Source: Zanthoxylum bungeanum (Eukaryota; Streptophyta; Magnoliopsida; Sapindales; Rutaceae). From it: DNA of 64,000 nucleotides. Positions 21,757-33,030 of this stretch are shown one piece after another. The translations under genes and the position numbers were made by a program. The notes beneath the pieces are model-generated. The model searched no databases. It was not told where the DNA came from and saw only the letters and a program-made list of their open reading frames with translations. Numbering within the stretch: position 1 is the first letter of the stretch; every line of letters begins with the position of its first letter. The stretch covers positions 124,001 through 188,000 of the forward strand of contig SKCR01033663.1 of assembly GCA_019454045.1 (NCBI GenBank). The letters run 5' to 3'.

Positions 21757-22410
21757 ATGGAAGCCACTTCAAGAAGACGAGTTGAAAACATCTGTGTGTT
21801 TTGCGGTAGTAGTGTTGGTGTTAAGCCACAATACGTGAAAGTAGCACAAGAATTGGGTCGAGTCTTAGCTGCAAGGAATATGCACTTAATATATGGCGAA
21901 GGAAATCTTGGACTAATGGGGATCGTTTCAAAGGCCGTACAGGAAGGAGGCAGTCACGTTTTGGGAATCATTCCAAAACCCTTGGCAGAAGCAAATCTTA
22001 TTGAACCATCAAACGGAGAGGAACTGATCGTGCCAGGTATGTCTGAACGACTAGTGGAAATGATTAACCGTGCTGATGCTTTTATTGCTTTGCTAGGTGG
22101 CTTGGGCACATTGGAGGAAATTTTTATTGTACTATCTTGGGCGAACCTGAACATACACCAGAAACCAATTGGACTGCTCAATGTTGATGGATTTTATGAT
22201 TTTCTCTGTGTGTTTCTTGATGATGCTCGGAGAAATGGGTTCGTGTCGAAACCTTTGAAAGAACTCCTCTTTACTGCCAGAATTGCTCCGGATCTAATAG
22301 ACTAACTCATAGCCTATGAACCACGAGTTGACCCTATCCTTTCAAAGATAAATTGGTTCGAGGACGATCGTGGTAAGAGGCGTAGGATTAATCTGGATCA
22401 TAACCTTTAA
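21757..22410 (+). pseudogene. LOG-like: Captured LOG-family cytokinin phosphoribohydrolase, one internal stop
   Basis: LOG enzymes hydrolyse cytokinin riboside 5'-monophosphates to the free active cytokinin in the cytosol. ATG at 21757 in good context (AAAAAATGG). The frame gives 182 residues, then TAA at 22303-22305; the same frame continues with clear family sequence (LIAYEPRVDPILSKINW) to a second TAA at 22408-22410, so the ancestral protein had 217 residues, normal for plant LOGs. Landmarks: ICVFCGSS (12-19), IYGEGNLGLMG (45-55, family YGGGxxGLMG, so Gly48 is Glu), ERLVEM (97-102), LGGLGTLEE (113-121, family PGGxGTxxE, Pro113 is Leu, catalytic-region Glu121 kept), KPIGLLNVDGFYD (136-148). 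No intron, unlike plant LOG genes. It lies between primer site and PPT, so it belongs to element H. Confidence 0.93.
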
Positions 22411-23594
22411 TTTCTTGTAGAATTTCAACTAACTAGGTATTATCTTCTAAACTCTTCTTCTACTGGTTAAGACATTGGGGACAATGTCTCATTTAGGTTT
22501 GGGGGAGGGAATTAGTTGATCAGTACCTTGTTTTTAGTCCAAAATTTTTCGAAAAATACAAAAAAATTGAAAATTTTTCAAAAATTATAAAAATATTTTG
22601 CGTTTTTGTGTTTTTATTTTGACTAAAAGGGTGAAATTGGTAAGAAATAGCTGAGTAAGGAGTTTCCACTCCTGAGACGTATCTCAAGCCTATTTTCGAA
22701 ATAAGTTAATTTTTGTTTATTTTCTTTTGAATTATTTAGTTTGTAAATTCTCCATAAAACAGACTAAAATGGATCTTCATATGTTCAGTTAGCAGATATT
22801 ATCAACATACATAGAAACATACGGACATGAACTGTAATTGAAAAGTTTGTAATATTATGTGCTCTAGTTAAATTGGAGGAAGCATCTCAAAAAAGCAATG
22901 AAGTAAAAAAAAAAAAAAAAAAATCTAAGATCCGAGTTATTAAGTCTGTAAGGGTATTTTAACACCTAGTGCCCTAAAACCAACTGGTTTGGGAGTCACT
23001 GGCCCAAAGCTCGCTACATGGATCAAAGATGCTGCAAAAATATATATATATATATCTCTGAAGTCTGAGTTATTAAGTCTGTAGGGGTGTCTTAACACCT
23101 GGTGCCCTAAAGCCAACTAGTTTGGGAGCCACCGACCTAACACTCGTTACATAGATGGAAGATATTGTATATAAATAAAAAATAGAGAAAAATCAAAGAA
23201 AAAATCAGAAAAATCAGAAAAATTATTCCATTGCTACAAAAAGGTGTGAAATCTGATAGAACTTTAGGACAAAAATATTACTCTTTTATCAACTGCACTT
23301 ATGACTGTTGTGGGCAAAAATACACTGTGTCGACTGTGTATATTCTCTTTTCTCTTGTCTTTTTGCTTTTGTGTGCATTAGTTTCACTACCTTTTTACAT
23401 TTGTAAAACGTTTGTGGGTATCGTTGCTGTAAGCCCTCACGAGACTATAACTCGTCCACTAGGGACACCTAGGGGCTTAAAGGCTTGTTGCATATGCTAA
23501 ATGCAACCGTGATCCCTACGAAAGTGGCTTAGTTTAATTTTAATTATTTCTTGTATTTTATTTTATTGTTTTGCTCGACGACTAGCAAAATGTT
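22411..23594 (+). other. Non-coding 3' region of H
   Basis: About 1.2 kb without a credible gene. It holds the Athila-like sequence GACATTGGGGACAATGTC followed by GGTTTGGGGGAGGGA (22496-22512), a second PPT-like run; two tandem ~110-bp copies (22924-23040 and 23057-23170); an A-run at 22906-22922; and a TA microsatellite at 23040-23055. Confidence 0.65.
22924..23170 (+). repeat. Tandem duplication, two ~110-bp copies
   Basis: Both copies contain GAGTTATTAAGTCTGTA, AACACCT.GTGCCCTAAA and CCAACT.GTTTGGGAG, separated by the TA run. By eye they are ~85% alike. Confidence 0.75.
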
Positions 23595-23607
23595 AGGTTT
23601 GGGGGTG
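23595..23607 (+). other. Polypurine tract of H
   Basis: AGGTTTGGGGGTG immediately before the 3' LTR start TGATGAACGG. Confidence 0.85.
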
Positions 23608-25370
23608 TGATGAACGGAAAATATATCAATATTTACCGCCCCTTTAACTTAATATTTTGTTTAGTTTCGCAGGTTTGATGAACGTTTTGATGTGTTTTAG
23701 TTTATTTTGCAGATAAAATAATATCATATCTTAATGAAATCATTTAGGACGAAATATGGGTCAAATAAGGGCAATTATTGGACTTGATATTCTAATTTTG
23801 GAGATTGGAAACTTGAAAGGGCGTTTTTGACGAAGTGCAGTTTTGGAAATTCCAGTTTTGCGCATCTGTCGTTTTTTGAGCATAAAGTTTTACTCCGATA
23901 TCGGATTGAGCTGATTCAAGTTCCAAATTAAATAAGACTCAAAGATCTACAACTTTGAAAGACAAAATAATTTCAAATTCTGAGGATTTCAAGCCCGAAA
24001 TTGATGAACCATCCAGAAGTGTGTTGTGTGTAATTATTAAAGTCACTTTCAATTATTTTCAAAGCAAAAAATAAATTAATAAATAAATAATAAAAATTAT
24101 CAAATCATCACCAAACATGATAAGAGATTAGTGGAGAAATTAATAATGGATTTGGTGAAGCAATTAGTGGAGCAATTAATAATTGATTTGGTGGATGATT
24201 TGATGGAGGCAAAATTTTGCCAATAAATACCAAGCCATTTCATTTGTAAAATTCATACTTTCTTCTAAGGAATTCCTTAAGAATACTAAGAAGATTGTAT
24301 CTTGTTTGTTTATTTACAGCTTTCAGTAATTAATTTCCGCTTTCGCACTTTCTTTTCTTTACTTTTCAGTTTTTACTTTCCGCAATTTACTTTTACGCAC
24401 AATACTTTTCTTTCTTTAATTTTCAGTTTTTACTTTTCAGAAATTTACTTTTCAGCAATTTACTTTTCAGCAATTTACTTTTCAGCAATTTACTTTCAGT
24501 AATTTACTTTTCAGCATTTAATTTTCAGTATTTAATTTCAGCATTTACTTTCAGTATTTACTTTCAGTATTTAATTTTCAGTATTTTACTTTATGTCTTT
24601 TATTTTATTTAAGTTTTTTTTACTACCCGTAAATATGTGTCGTAACTAAGCCAGTTATTTGGGGTTGTGATGAAATCCAATATCACCGGTTTATAAGGGG
24701 TTAGATTATAGCTTGGGTAATATAAAGATTTATTTATTGAGTATTAATCTTAATGCATTTTCATTAACTGGCCATTAATAAAATTGAACTGAGAAACTTA
24801 AAATGAACTAGACATAGGGATTTTAAGTTTAAGACCTTAGACTCAATAGTCCACGATCTTCCTTGAGGATAGATAACCCTTTAATAGATTTCCTTACAGG
24901 ATAGACATATACCTGTCGGGCGGGGGTAGCTATAATTGGAACTTAAACTTAATGAATCCAGATAATTTGGTTGACATAGACATATGGTTCAATTGGGTTA
25001 AACTGGGTATTTGTGTCTGACCATCGACAGAGGCTTACACATAATTTAGTGTTCCAGGTTAATAAATCAATATATTACCCAACTTTAAGATAACTACTTC
25101 ATCTTTAAAATGATATTGGAAGAAATCACAACCCTAGATAGTTTTTAATATTGAATTTTCTTAAAACCTACTTTCGAACAATTTTATTTACTTATTTTTA
25201 AATTTAGAATCGTCACCATTTCAAGTCAATCAAACAACATGTTAGATACTAGTAATCATTTGACCTCATAAAATTAATTGATTAGATATTAAGTCCTCGT
25301 GGGATCGATATTTTTATACTACTTGAACGATACGTGCGCTTGCGTTATACGTGTGTGTTTATGCCGGTCA
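23608..25370 (+). repeat. 3' LTR of H
   Basis: TGATGAACGG..TATGCCGGTCA, followed by the GCGGT duplication. Same structure as the 5' LTR, including the TTTACTTTTCAG-type repeats at 24310-24590. Confidence 0.95.
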
Positions 25371-25375
25371 GCGGT
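25371..25375. repeat. Target site duplication of H (right)
   Basis: GCGGT, the partner of 16200-16204. Confidence 0.95.
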
Positions 25376-25765
25376 ACTGCCAATGGAATTCGAGATACAG
25401 TCTATGCGGGTATTAGTAGAAGCAGAATTACCTGAGCGTGAATGGGCCTCGCAGAGGTTTGAACAGTTGACATTGCTCGATGAGAAGAGAATAAAGTCCT
25501 TATGTCACATGCAGTTATACCAGAAGAGGTTGGCTCGAGCATTCAATAAGAAGGTGCGTCCTACTAAGATCAGAAACGGTGATTTGGTACTTAAGCAATT
25601 AAAGCCATCGACGACAGACCCGAGAGGAAAGTTTAGACCCAACTGGGAAAGACCCTACATAGTCTAGAAAGTAATGGGAAATGAGGTAGTGAGGCTGTCA
25701 GACTTGGAAGGGAACGAGTTCACCGAGCTGATCAACGTGGACATGTTGAAGCAGTATTTTTCCTG
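25371..25765 (+). pseudogene. Integrase C-terminal part of D (after H)
   Basis: The interrupted D integrase resumes: LPMEFEIQSMRVLVEAELPE, RFEQLTLLDEKRIKSLCHMQLYQ, and the C-terminal binding domain with FNKKVRPTKIRNGDLVLKQL and GKFRPNWERPYIV. A TAG at 25666-25668 precedes KVMGNEVVRLSDLEG..MLKQYFS and the normal end TGA at 25763-25765. Joined across H with one duplication copy, the reading frame is continuous (YGMEAV then LPMEFE), the standard Gypsy integrase sequence. Confidence 0.9.
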
Positions 25766-25968
25766 AGGAAGAGAAGGCCGAGCGATCACCAGGAGGACTG
25801 GTGGAAGACCTAACCCAACGGAATAGGAAATTCATCCATACATGCATGCATACACGTAATGTATTTGTATTCTTTTGTTTGTTGTGTTTTGTTTTTTTTT
25901 GTATTCACAGGTTTCAAAGAAGAAAAGAAGAATGCGGCAAATGGAAGCCAACCAGAAGCAGCAACATA

Positions 25969-26130
25969 TGAGTATTAGTTTCGGGGATGAGTCCCAGGGT
26001 TGAGGCCCACATCGGTATCAGTTTCAGAGATGAGTCCCAAGGTTGAGACCCACATTAGTATTAGTTTCGGGGATGAGTCCCAGGATTGAGGCCCATACCA
26101 GTATCAGTTTCGGGAAAGGAATCCCGGGGG
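25969..26130 (+). repeat. Minisatellite (a), ~42-bp unit
   Basis: Three to four copies of AGTATTAGTTTCGGGGATGA + GTCCCAGGGTTGAGGCCCACAT, partly degenerate. Confidence 0.85.
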
Positions 26131-26584
26131 ACGACGCCCATATTATCAGCAATTGAAAGGAAGAATTCCAGTGGAGTGTGAAAAAAAAAAGAAGTCCTTG
26201 ATGGTTAGGCATATGTCCGATGATGACATTGTTTGCTGTAGGGAGAAACCTTAGAAACAATAAGTGTGAGATGTGCTCTCATCCAGTATTCAAAGTGGTT
26301 GATCTCGACTAGACTCGCGAGCACTTGATTACGGGATCTTAGCAGTAGAAACCTGAGTAGTCGGCGAGATGTCTAGTTGAAGAGATGGTGGATCAGTGAA
26401 TGACTGTTTGCCTAAATGTCAATCCTGGTTTACTTATGTTACGATATGTGATATGGTTGGAAAAAAAAAAGTCTCTGAAAGAAAAGAAAAAAAAATAGAC
26501 CACTTATAACCGATAAGCGTGAAGCTACCCATGGGCGAGTATTAGGACCTCCATGAGGAGAAATGCTACCTTAAAGGGTAGGTG

Positions 26585-26700
26585 TGTCGAAAGAAAAGAG
26601 AAAAATAAAAAAAAATAAAAAAAAAAAAAAAAAAGAAAAAGAAAGTTCAAAATGAAAAGAAAGAAAAAAAAAGACAAAAGAAAAAAAAAGAAAACCATAT
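26585..26700 (+). repeat. A/G low-complexity tract
   Basis: Runs of A broken by G (AAAAGAAAAAG type). No other signal. Confidence 0.9.
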
Positions 26701-27005
26701 CATGTTGAGTATGATGAAGTAATCACAGAGTATGATCAAGACATCTCGGTTGGTTAGACCCACTGATCCAATTCTCCGAGATAAAATCACCGAGTTGGTT
26801 TACTTAAGGATTAAGCTGTGAAAGAGCCTTGGCACACACACACTAGGAGTCTAGTTCAGATCACTCATTCAGACGAGCATATTTGAGTGTATTAAGTACT
26901 TTTGAAGGTTCTCTGGTTTCGACACGAAGCATCCGTTGGGGACAAAATATGTTTAGCTATCGGGATTATCTCGTGAGAGGCAAATACAGTATGGTGATAT
27001 GCAAC

Positions 27006-27365
27006 ATCCACATCAGTATCAGTTTGGGGGGGCGAGGCCCATATCAGTATCAATTTGGGGGCGAGGCCCCACATCAGCATCACTTTGGAGGCGAGGCCCA
27101 TATCAGTATCAGTTTGGGGGCGAGGCCTACATCAGTATCAGTTTGGGGGCGAGGCCCACATCAGTATCAGTTTGGGGGCGAGGCCCCATATGATCATCAG
27201 TTTGGAGGCGAGGCCCACATCAGTATCAGTTTGGGGGGGCGAGGCCCACATCAGTATCAGTTTGGGGGCGAGGCCACACATCAGCATCAGTTTGGGGATG
27301 AGTCCAGGGTCGAGGCCCACATTAGTATCAATTTTGGGGACGAGTCCTAGGGTTGAGGCCCACAC
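27006..27365 (+). repeat. Minisatellite (b), ~29-bp unit
   Basis: About nine short copies of ATCAGTATCAGTTTGGGGGC + GAGGCCCAC, closing with two longer copies that match array (a). The short unit equals the long unit minus ~14 bases (ATGAGTCCCAGGGTT part). Confidence 0.9.
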
Positions 27366-27371
27366 ATCATC

Positions 27372-27886
27372 AGAATGCCGGGTATGGCACTCCGGGTATG
27401 GAGACACAACCGCGACACCTAGGGTTTGTTGGTTTAGCACACTGGGTATAACACTCCATGTATGGAGACACAACCGTGACACCTCGGGTATGGGGTTTAA
27501 CATGCCGGGTATGACACTCTGGGTATGGAGACACAACCGCGACACTTCGGGAATGGGGTTTAGCACGCCGGGTATGGCACTCCAGGTATGGAGACACAAC
27601 TGCAACACCTCGGGTATGGGGTTTAGCACGCCGGGTATGGAGACACAATCATGACACCTCGGGTATAGGGTTTAGCACGCCGGGTATGGCACTACGGGTA
27701 TGGATACACAACCGCAACACCTCAGGTATGGGGTTTAGCATGCCAGGTATGGCACTCCGGGTATGGAGACAAAACCGTGACACCTCGGGTATGGGGTTTA
27801 GCACGCTGGGTATGGCACTCTGGGTATGGAGACGCAACCGCGACACCTCGGTTATGGGGTTTAGCATGCCGGGTATAGCACAACAA
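27372..27886 (+). repeat. Minisatellite (c), ~67-bp unit
   Basis: About eight copies of a unit with GGGTATGGCACTCCGGGTAT, GGAGACACAACCGCGACACC and TCGGGTATGGGGTTTAGCAC, itself built from GGGTATGG-type sub-repeats. One copy (27627-27657) is shortened. Confidence 0.9.
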
Positions 27887-28004
27887 TATCAACTCAGTTC
27901 GAAGCAACAGACAAGTCAAGTGGCAGCTGGCGAGCCAGGTAAGTAAAAATGCATTGAATAACTTTGATAGGATTGTCATTGTCACACACTGCACAAGTCC
28001 CATC

Positions 28005-28017
28005 AAAGTGGGGGTGA
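28005..28017 (+). other. Polypurine tract of D
   Basis: AAAGTGGGGGTGA, one base before the 3' LTR start TGTAGGCACT. Confidence 0.8.
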
Positions 28018-28018
28018 C

Positions 28019-28044
28019 TGTAGGCACTATATTTTTGCATATAA
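28019..28044 (+). repeat. 3' LTR of D, first 26 bases
   Basis: TGTAGGCACTATATTTTTGC and six more bases, then interrupted by element C. It resumes at 38160. Confidence 0.92.
28040..28044. repeat. Target site duplication of C (left)
   Basis: TATAA, repeated at 38155-38159. Confidence 0.92.
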
Positions 28045-30183
28045 TGTTTGTTTCTTATTAGGTCCCAAGATCCATCAAATAAGCATGAAAAACGCATGAA
28101 TACAACAAAGGAGAATGGCGGAAACATATACTCACAATGATTGGTTTGGATGCTTCAAAGAACACAAGCCTTTTCTTTCTCCAAGATGGCTCGGCAATGG
28201 CTCCCAAAGGCAGTGGATGGCTCAGTTTTGGTCCTTTTTGTGTCTCCAAAAATTGGCCATTGATGAACACCATGAAAGCTCCAAGCTTCAAGCTCCAAAG
28301 TAGATTCCAAGCTCACAAGAACACTGCCCTAACACCTTAGGATGACTCTAGGTGTGCTAGCACTTTTGTTTTGCAACAAAACACTCTCACTTGCTTCTCT
28401 TTCAATTCGGCAGTGACCAAAATGGAGAAGAAGAAGAAATGGCTCTAAGCCGTGTGTGAGGGAAGGAGAGAGAGGAGGGAAAACGTGAATGATGAGAGAG
28501 AGAAAGAAAAAGGTGTAATAGGTTTTGTAATTTCCAAAATTAATTAAAAACCATTTACCACTTTTTCAATTTCTATTTAATAAATCCCTTTTACTTTTCA
28601 AAAAAGCAAAAGTCAAAAAGCAAAAAGCAAAAATTGCTTTTCAACTACCACATCACTATTCACATCAACTCACATCACTTTAATAAAGTGACAACATGTC
28701 ATGTCATATCACTCAAAGCGACAAGTGATTTGACGATTGATGCGACTAGCGATTTGACGCTTGATGTGACTTGCGTGCCGCGCTCGAATTCGAAATGTGA
28801 ATGCGCTTGCAATCACTCTCGGGCTCGGGTCGCTAATTCTAAATTAACGAATTTTCCGTTGCGTTGTAATTAAATGATTACGCCTAGTGAATTCACTATT
28901 CACTTCGCTAACGAATTAATTCTAAATTAACTCATTCGCCCGAATTAAAATCTAATTTTAATTTCGTGTCGAAATCCAATTTCTAATAATATATCGAATA
29001 TATTATTTGATCGATTAATTCTAAATTAATCGTTCTCTCTCTTTAAACGATATTTTATCCCAGATAAAATATCTCCGCAATTAATCCCAGATTAATTTTC
29101 TCTCTCTTCAAATTAATACCAGATTAATTAAAGTGCGAGTCATACGTCATCGGTGAATCTTTGGGAATCGACCCATGAGATCCTCGGATATGTTGGCAGT
29201 AAATACGATCGTCGGACTATCCGAACACGTAAGTACCTCATACTACGTTTGTACCGATTTATAAGACAAGGTTGGCTTCTAGCAAAGCGCCATGCCTACC
29301 CAATTCTCCAGAAATATCCTTATAGGAATATGTGATATATATCAAGCGTAGTACACCGTAGTATTTCGTATTTCTGTCCAGTATCGGATATTCACGTGCT
29401 AGGCCTGGGGCTGGAATTGTGTCTGCCCCGTACGAAGCACATATCGGATGTCTGGCAACTAATCTCTATAATCGGATATACATGACCTTGTCATAATATC
29501 CCGATAGCTCGAGCATTTAAGAGAACGAGTTCCGTATCCTACGTGATCATCATCTCCATATGACTGGAGTGACACCTCCGTCTTAACATCACACCCAACA
29601 CACTACGATTCCCAATATACCCAGTATCGACGTACACAGAACCTGTTAAAGCCCTGGACGACCTCAACTAAAGTATATTTATTGTCGTAAGCATTAGCGG
29701 TGCAAGTCTCAGGTTAAGACCAAATACACCTACCCTGATTGCAGACTCCCATAGACACATAGTCATACTACCAATGGGATTCCGCGGGGGTCTATTCAGA
29801 GCGAAGCTGTTTCCCGTACCATCGGTAAAACACAACCTCCTGTTACACTTGCATGAGTATCCTATACCCAAATATATGAGAGCTATGCCGTTGTGCCCTC
29901 ACAAACGTGCACAAGTGTAATACTAGCCTTTTACGTATTTATCGATGTCCAATCTCGACAATACTCTGACTAGGGATATTTAATGATTTATCCTTCGTGG
30001 ACTGATACTGTCTCATATCATTCTCCGTCCAGGAACAAATCATAGGGACCTCCTATCATATATACATCTAGGTGATCTAATCACAAATGATAAGAGTGCA
30101 ATCTCCTTTGTCAAATAATTAATTTGTACAACAACACCATGATCTGTACAAATAGTGACGCTATGGGTCATAATTGTCCAACA
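28045..30183 (-). repeat. 3' LTR of C (left copy)
   Basis: Plus-strand ends TGTTTG..CCAACA (the first G of TGTTGG is mutated). It contains the palindromic AATTAATCCCAGATTAATT repeats near 29010-29130 and the blocks common to this Copia family. Confidence 0.93.
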
Positions 30184-30194
30184 ATGTCCCACTT
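30184..30194 (-). other. Polypurine tract of C
   Basis: Minus strand AAGTGGGACAT just before the LTR. The family form is AAGTGGGAGAT. Confidence 0.75.
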
Positions 30195-33030
30195 GGCCTA
30201 TAGCCAGTCACTCGAGTCTCTGACACCCGAACTATGTATCGTTGGCTCAAATTGCTAAGAAATGCTTTCGTCAGCGTATTTGTATGATTATCATATTGAT
30301 ACGATTTATTCGATCATCACATCGCCACGATGTATGATCCGAACGAATCAGATGAATATCGAAGTATATATCTGGATTGTTGATGAGACCATTATTTCTT
30401 TAGCTTGTGCTGACGCCTAGCTCAGCTGCTAACAGAACTATATCTAATCTAATTAGATTTGTTATTGACCCAAATGGCTTCTATTGCTGCCTCAGCTGCT
30501 GCAATTAACCCGCATTTGTTGTTTATTCGGTAACAATATCTTGCTTGGAAGATTTCCAGCTCACTGTATCGTTATTCAAACTGTATAGTACCGTTGCGAC
30601 TTTTAGTCGTCTTTATCGGTTATAGGAAACTTGCTACAGTGACCCCAGTCACTTCAAGTTCTCCTTCTCCATAGACTAAGACAACATCCTTAGTTCTCTA
30701 AGATACTAACGGATGTTCTTAACATCAATCCAGTGACTATCACTCAGATTGGCATGTTTGTGAATCCATATGCTCAAAGCGTATGAGACACCAGGTCGCG
30801 TACATCTTTCAATGTACGGTTTGTCGGAGAGTATTTCGAAAGCCAAGCTTTCGCCGATAGTTATTTTATGGAAATATCATTTCCAAGAAATGACGTATTA
30901 TCATTATTTTATATATAGGACAGTCACTGTCAGTGCACTCCCACTAACCCTCTTATATACACAAGAATCATTTTCGTTTTGAATTAAATCATAAATTATT
31001 ATGATTACATCAAAACGATAGTTCCAAGAACCTAATGCTTGCTTCAATCCAAACATGGATCGAATAACCCGCAATCCTTGTTTGCTGGTTTTAGTACGAA
31101 AAAATCGTCAGGATGTTATAAACATCCTCTAAAGGGTTTCCGTTTAAGGAAAGCGATTTTGATCTTTAACTGACACATTTCATAAATGAAATGTACAGCT
31201 TTAGCAAGCATTATCCAAATGGATATACCGTGGCAACAGGTAAAAGGTTGAATCGTAATCAACACAATGTTGGTAACGATACCTTTCCGCTACAAGCCTA
31301 GCTTAAGTACGTTGGTATGTTGCCATCCATGTACGTCTTCCTTGAAGACATATAAGTACCAATAGGCACAATGTCTTGTGGTACATCAACTAGTATCCAA
31401 ACTGGTTGATATACATGGAATCCATTTCGGATTATCTGGCACTTTGCCATAATAGAGAGTCGATACCTTGTATCACTTCCTTATACGTAGTCAGTTGGTA
31501 TTCCTCAATAAGATGGTCATCTTTATGAGGTGAGATCAGAAACCCATACCCCAGGTTGTTTTCTTATTCTCTCCGACCTACACTGTTCTTGTGTATTCGA
31601 AGATTAATAGTAATAGTTTCATCCTTGATGAACTATTTGTGTTCCATTAAGGATTCGGTGCATAGAACAATATTACTCAGATTATCATCGAGTTATACTA
31701 TCCTCCCACTTACCACTGCTTATCGGTATTCCTCTCAGGAAAACCGCATGGTGAGCAATAATCTAATTGTTCTCTTGTGAGGTGTATAAGTACAATACTT
31801 ATGGTATCCCTAGGATAACCTACATTTGGCACTTATCCTATTTGGGTTCTTGTTTGGTATCATTCAAACATATGCCTAGCATACCCAAATTTAACAGGAA
31901 TGTGAAACTCGGTTTCTTTCCCGTTCATATCTAATATGTTATCTGTCAAACATATATTTATGGAACCTTATTCTAAATAAGTTCTCGCACTGGTTAAAGC
32001 TTATCCGTTGAAGGAAATGGTAGCTCAGAGCCACTCGTGATTAACCTTATTATGTCTAATAAAATTTGATTAATCCTGTTCGGACACACCGTAAAACTGA
32101 CGTGTTCCGGGAGGAGTCATCATTTGAAAGAATACTATACTCTTTCAAGTATACTAGAAACTTATTGCTTAAGTATTTTCCATTACGGTCTTACCGTGGC
32201 GGTTTAATATTATAGTCGATCTGTTTGTCTATTTCGTGTCGAAACTTAAAAGTTTCCGATTTGTGTTTCAAAAGAAACACATAACCATACGCGATGCCAC
32301 ATCTGTAAAGGTCACGAAATATTCATATCCATATCTAGCCTAGCTAGACATGGGCCCACTTGCTTCACTATGAAGTAGGGCTAACAGATCGATGGCATTT
32401 ACACTTTTACCAAGTAAATGTTTTTTAGGCACTTTGCCCAATAAGCTAGATTCGTAGACTTTATTTGAATGGAATCAAATTAGTCCTGGTACCCGCTCTT
32501 CAAAAGTGCGGATATACGAGTCTTGTTTGATAGTGTCCTTGACAACTATGCCACATTTAAGTTTCTTAACTGATCAAATCAGTTTGAGCTATTTATTTGT
32601 CATGTTATATATTTGAGATATTATTTATATTCAAAATATAAATTCTGTTATTCACATCTAATGAGTTTATCTCAATATCATCTTTATATAATGAAACACT
32701 TCAGTGTTCTAGAATATAAAGGTACACCCGCAGCGGGTTATACGCGATATAGAGATAATGTTTCTAGTCAAACTAGTTATATTATAACAGTTTCCAAATT
32801 TAGGTAAATACCCAAAGGTAGTTCCTTAATTTGGCTATCTACGGTTAAAACAGCGACTTTCGTCTCGTTTCCAATTCGCAGATAAATCTCAATTGAAGTT
32901 AGTATCCTGTTCAAAACAGATTCTGAACATCAATATATATATTTTATGTACCACACTAAGTATCTAAAATCTAATTTTAATACTAGCTGTGAACATAATT
33001 ATGACAATCATTTTTGAAGTCAGAGCATTG
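30195..33030 (-). pseudogene. Copia pol remnant (element C)
   Basis: Read right to left: integrase remnants, RT around 31060-31700, RNase H 30230-30960. Recognisable pieces include ARLVAERYRYQHCVDYD (near 31250-31310) and an AFL..GNPL-like block near 31130. At 31109-31126 the RT has the 4-nt deletion shared with A and F. Only ~1.3 kb separates RT from gag, too little for a full integrase plus protease, so part is deleted. No product. Confidence 0.7.

Larger units (their letters stand above)
16205..25370 (+). mobile_element. Athila-like non-autonomous retrotransposon H with captured genes
   Basis: A 9166-bp element flanked by GCGGT duplications, with LTRs of 1757 and 1763 bp that differ by only a few percent by eye. 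It has a perfect tRNA-Asp primer site and a PPT. The coding part comprises Athila-type gag, linker and protease, followed directly by the C-terminal tail of integrase: RT, RNase H and the integrase core are absent. Then come an unrecognised ORF (20932-21496) and a LOG family gene (21757-22410), and a ~1.2-kb non-coding 3' region. Without its own polymerase and integrase it must have been copied and inserted by proteins of a related element. Confidence 0.93.
25766..28004 (+). other. Repeat-rich 3' untranslated region of D
   Basis: 2.2 kb between integrase and PPT, as is usual in Tat elements. It contains three minisatellite arrays, listed separately, and A/G-rich low-complexity DNA at 26460-26700. 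The open frames across the arrays result from repeat units and exist on both strands. Confidence 0.75.

Noticed and set aside
21757..22305. LOG as an ordinary host gene with transposons around it
   Set aside because: It lies between the primer site and PPT of an element with intact duplications, lacks introns, and is within the integrase gene of another element.
24302..24502. Frame with repeated YFSAIYF
   Set aside because: Translation of the TTTACTTTTCAG repeats in the H LTR.
26883..27654. Long overlapping frames rich in QYQFGGEA or VWRHNRDTSGM on both strands
   Set aside because: They are translations of minisatellites (b) and (c); open on several frames because of unit length, not genes.
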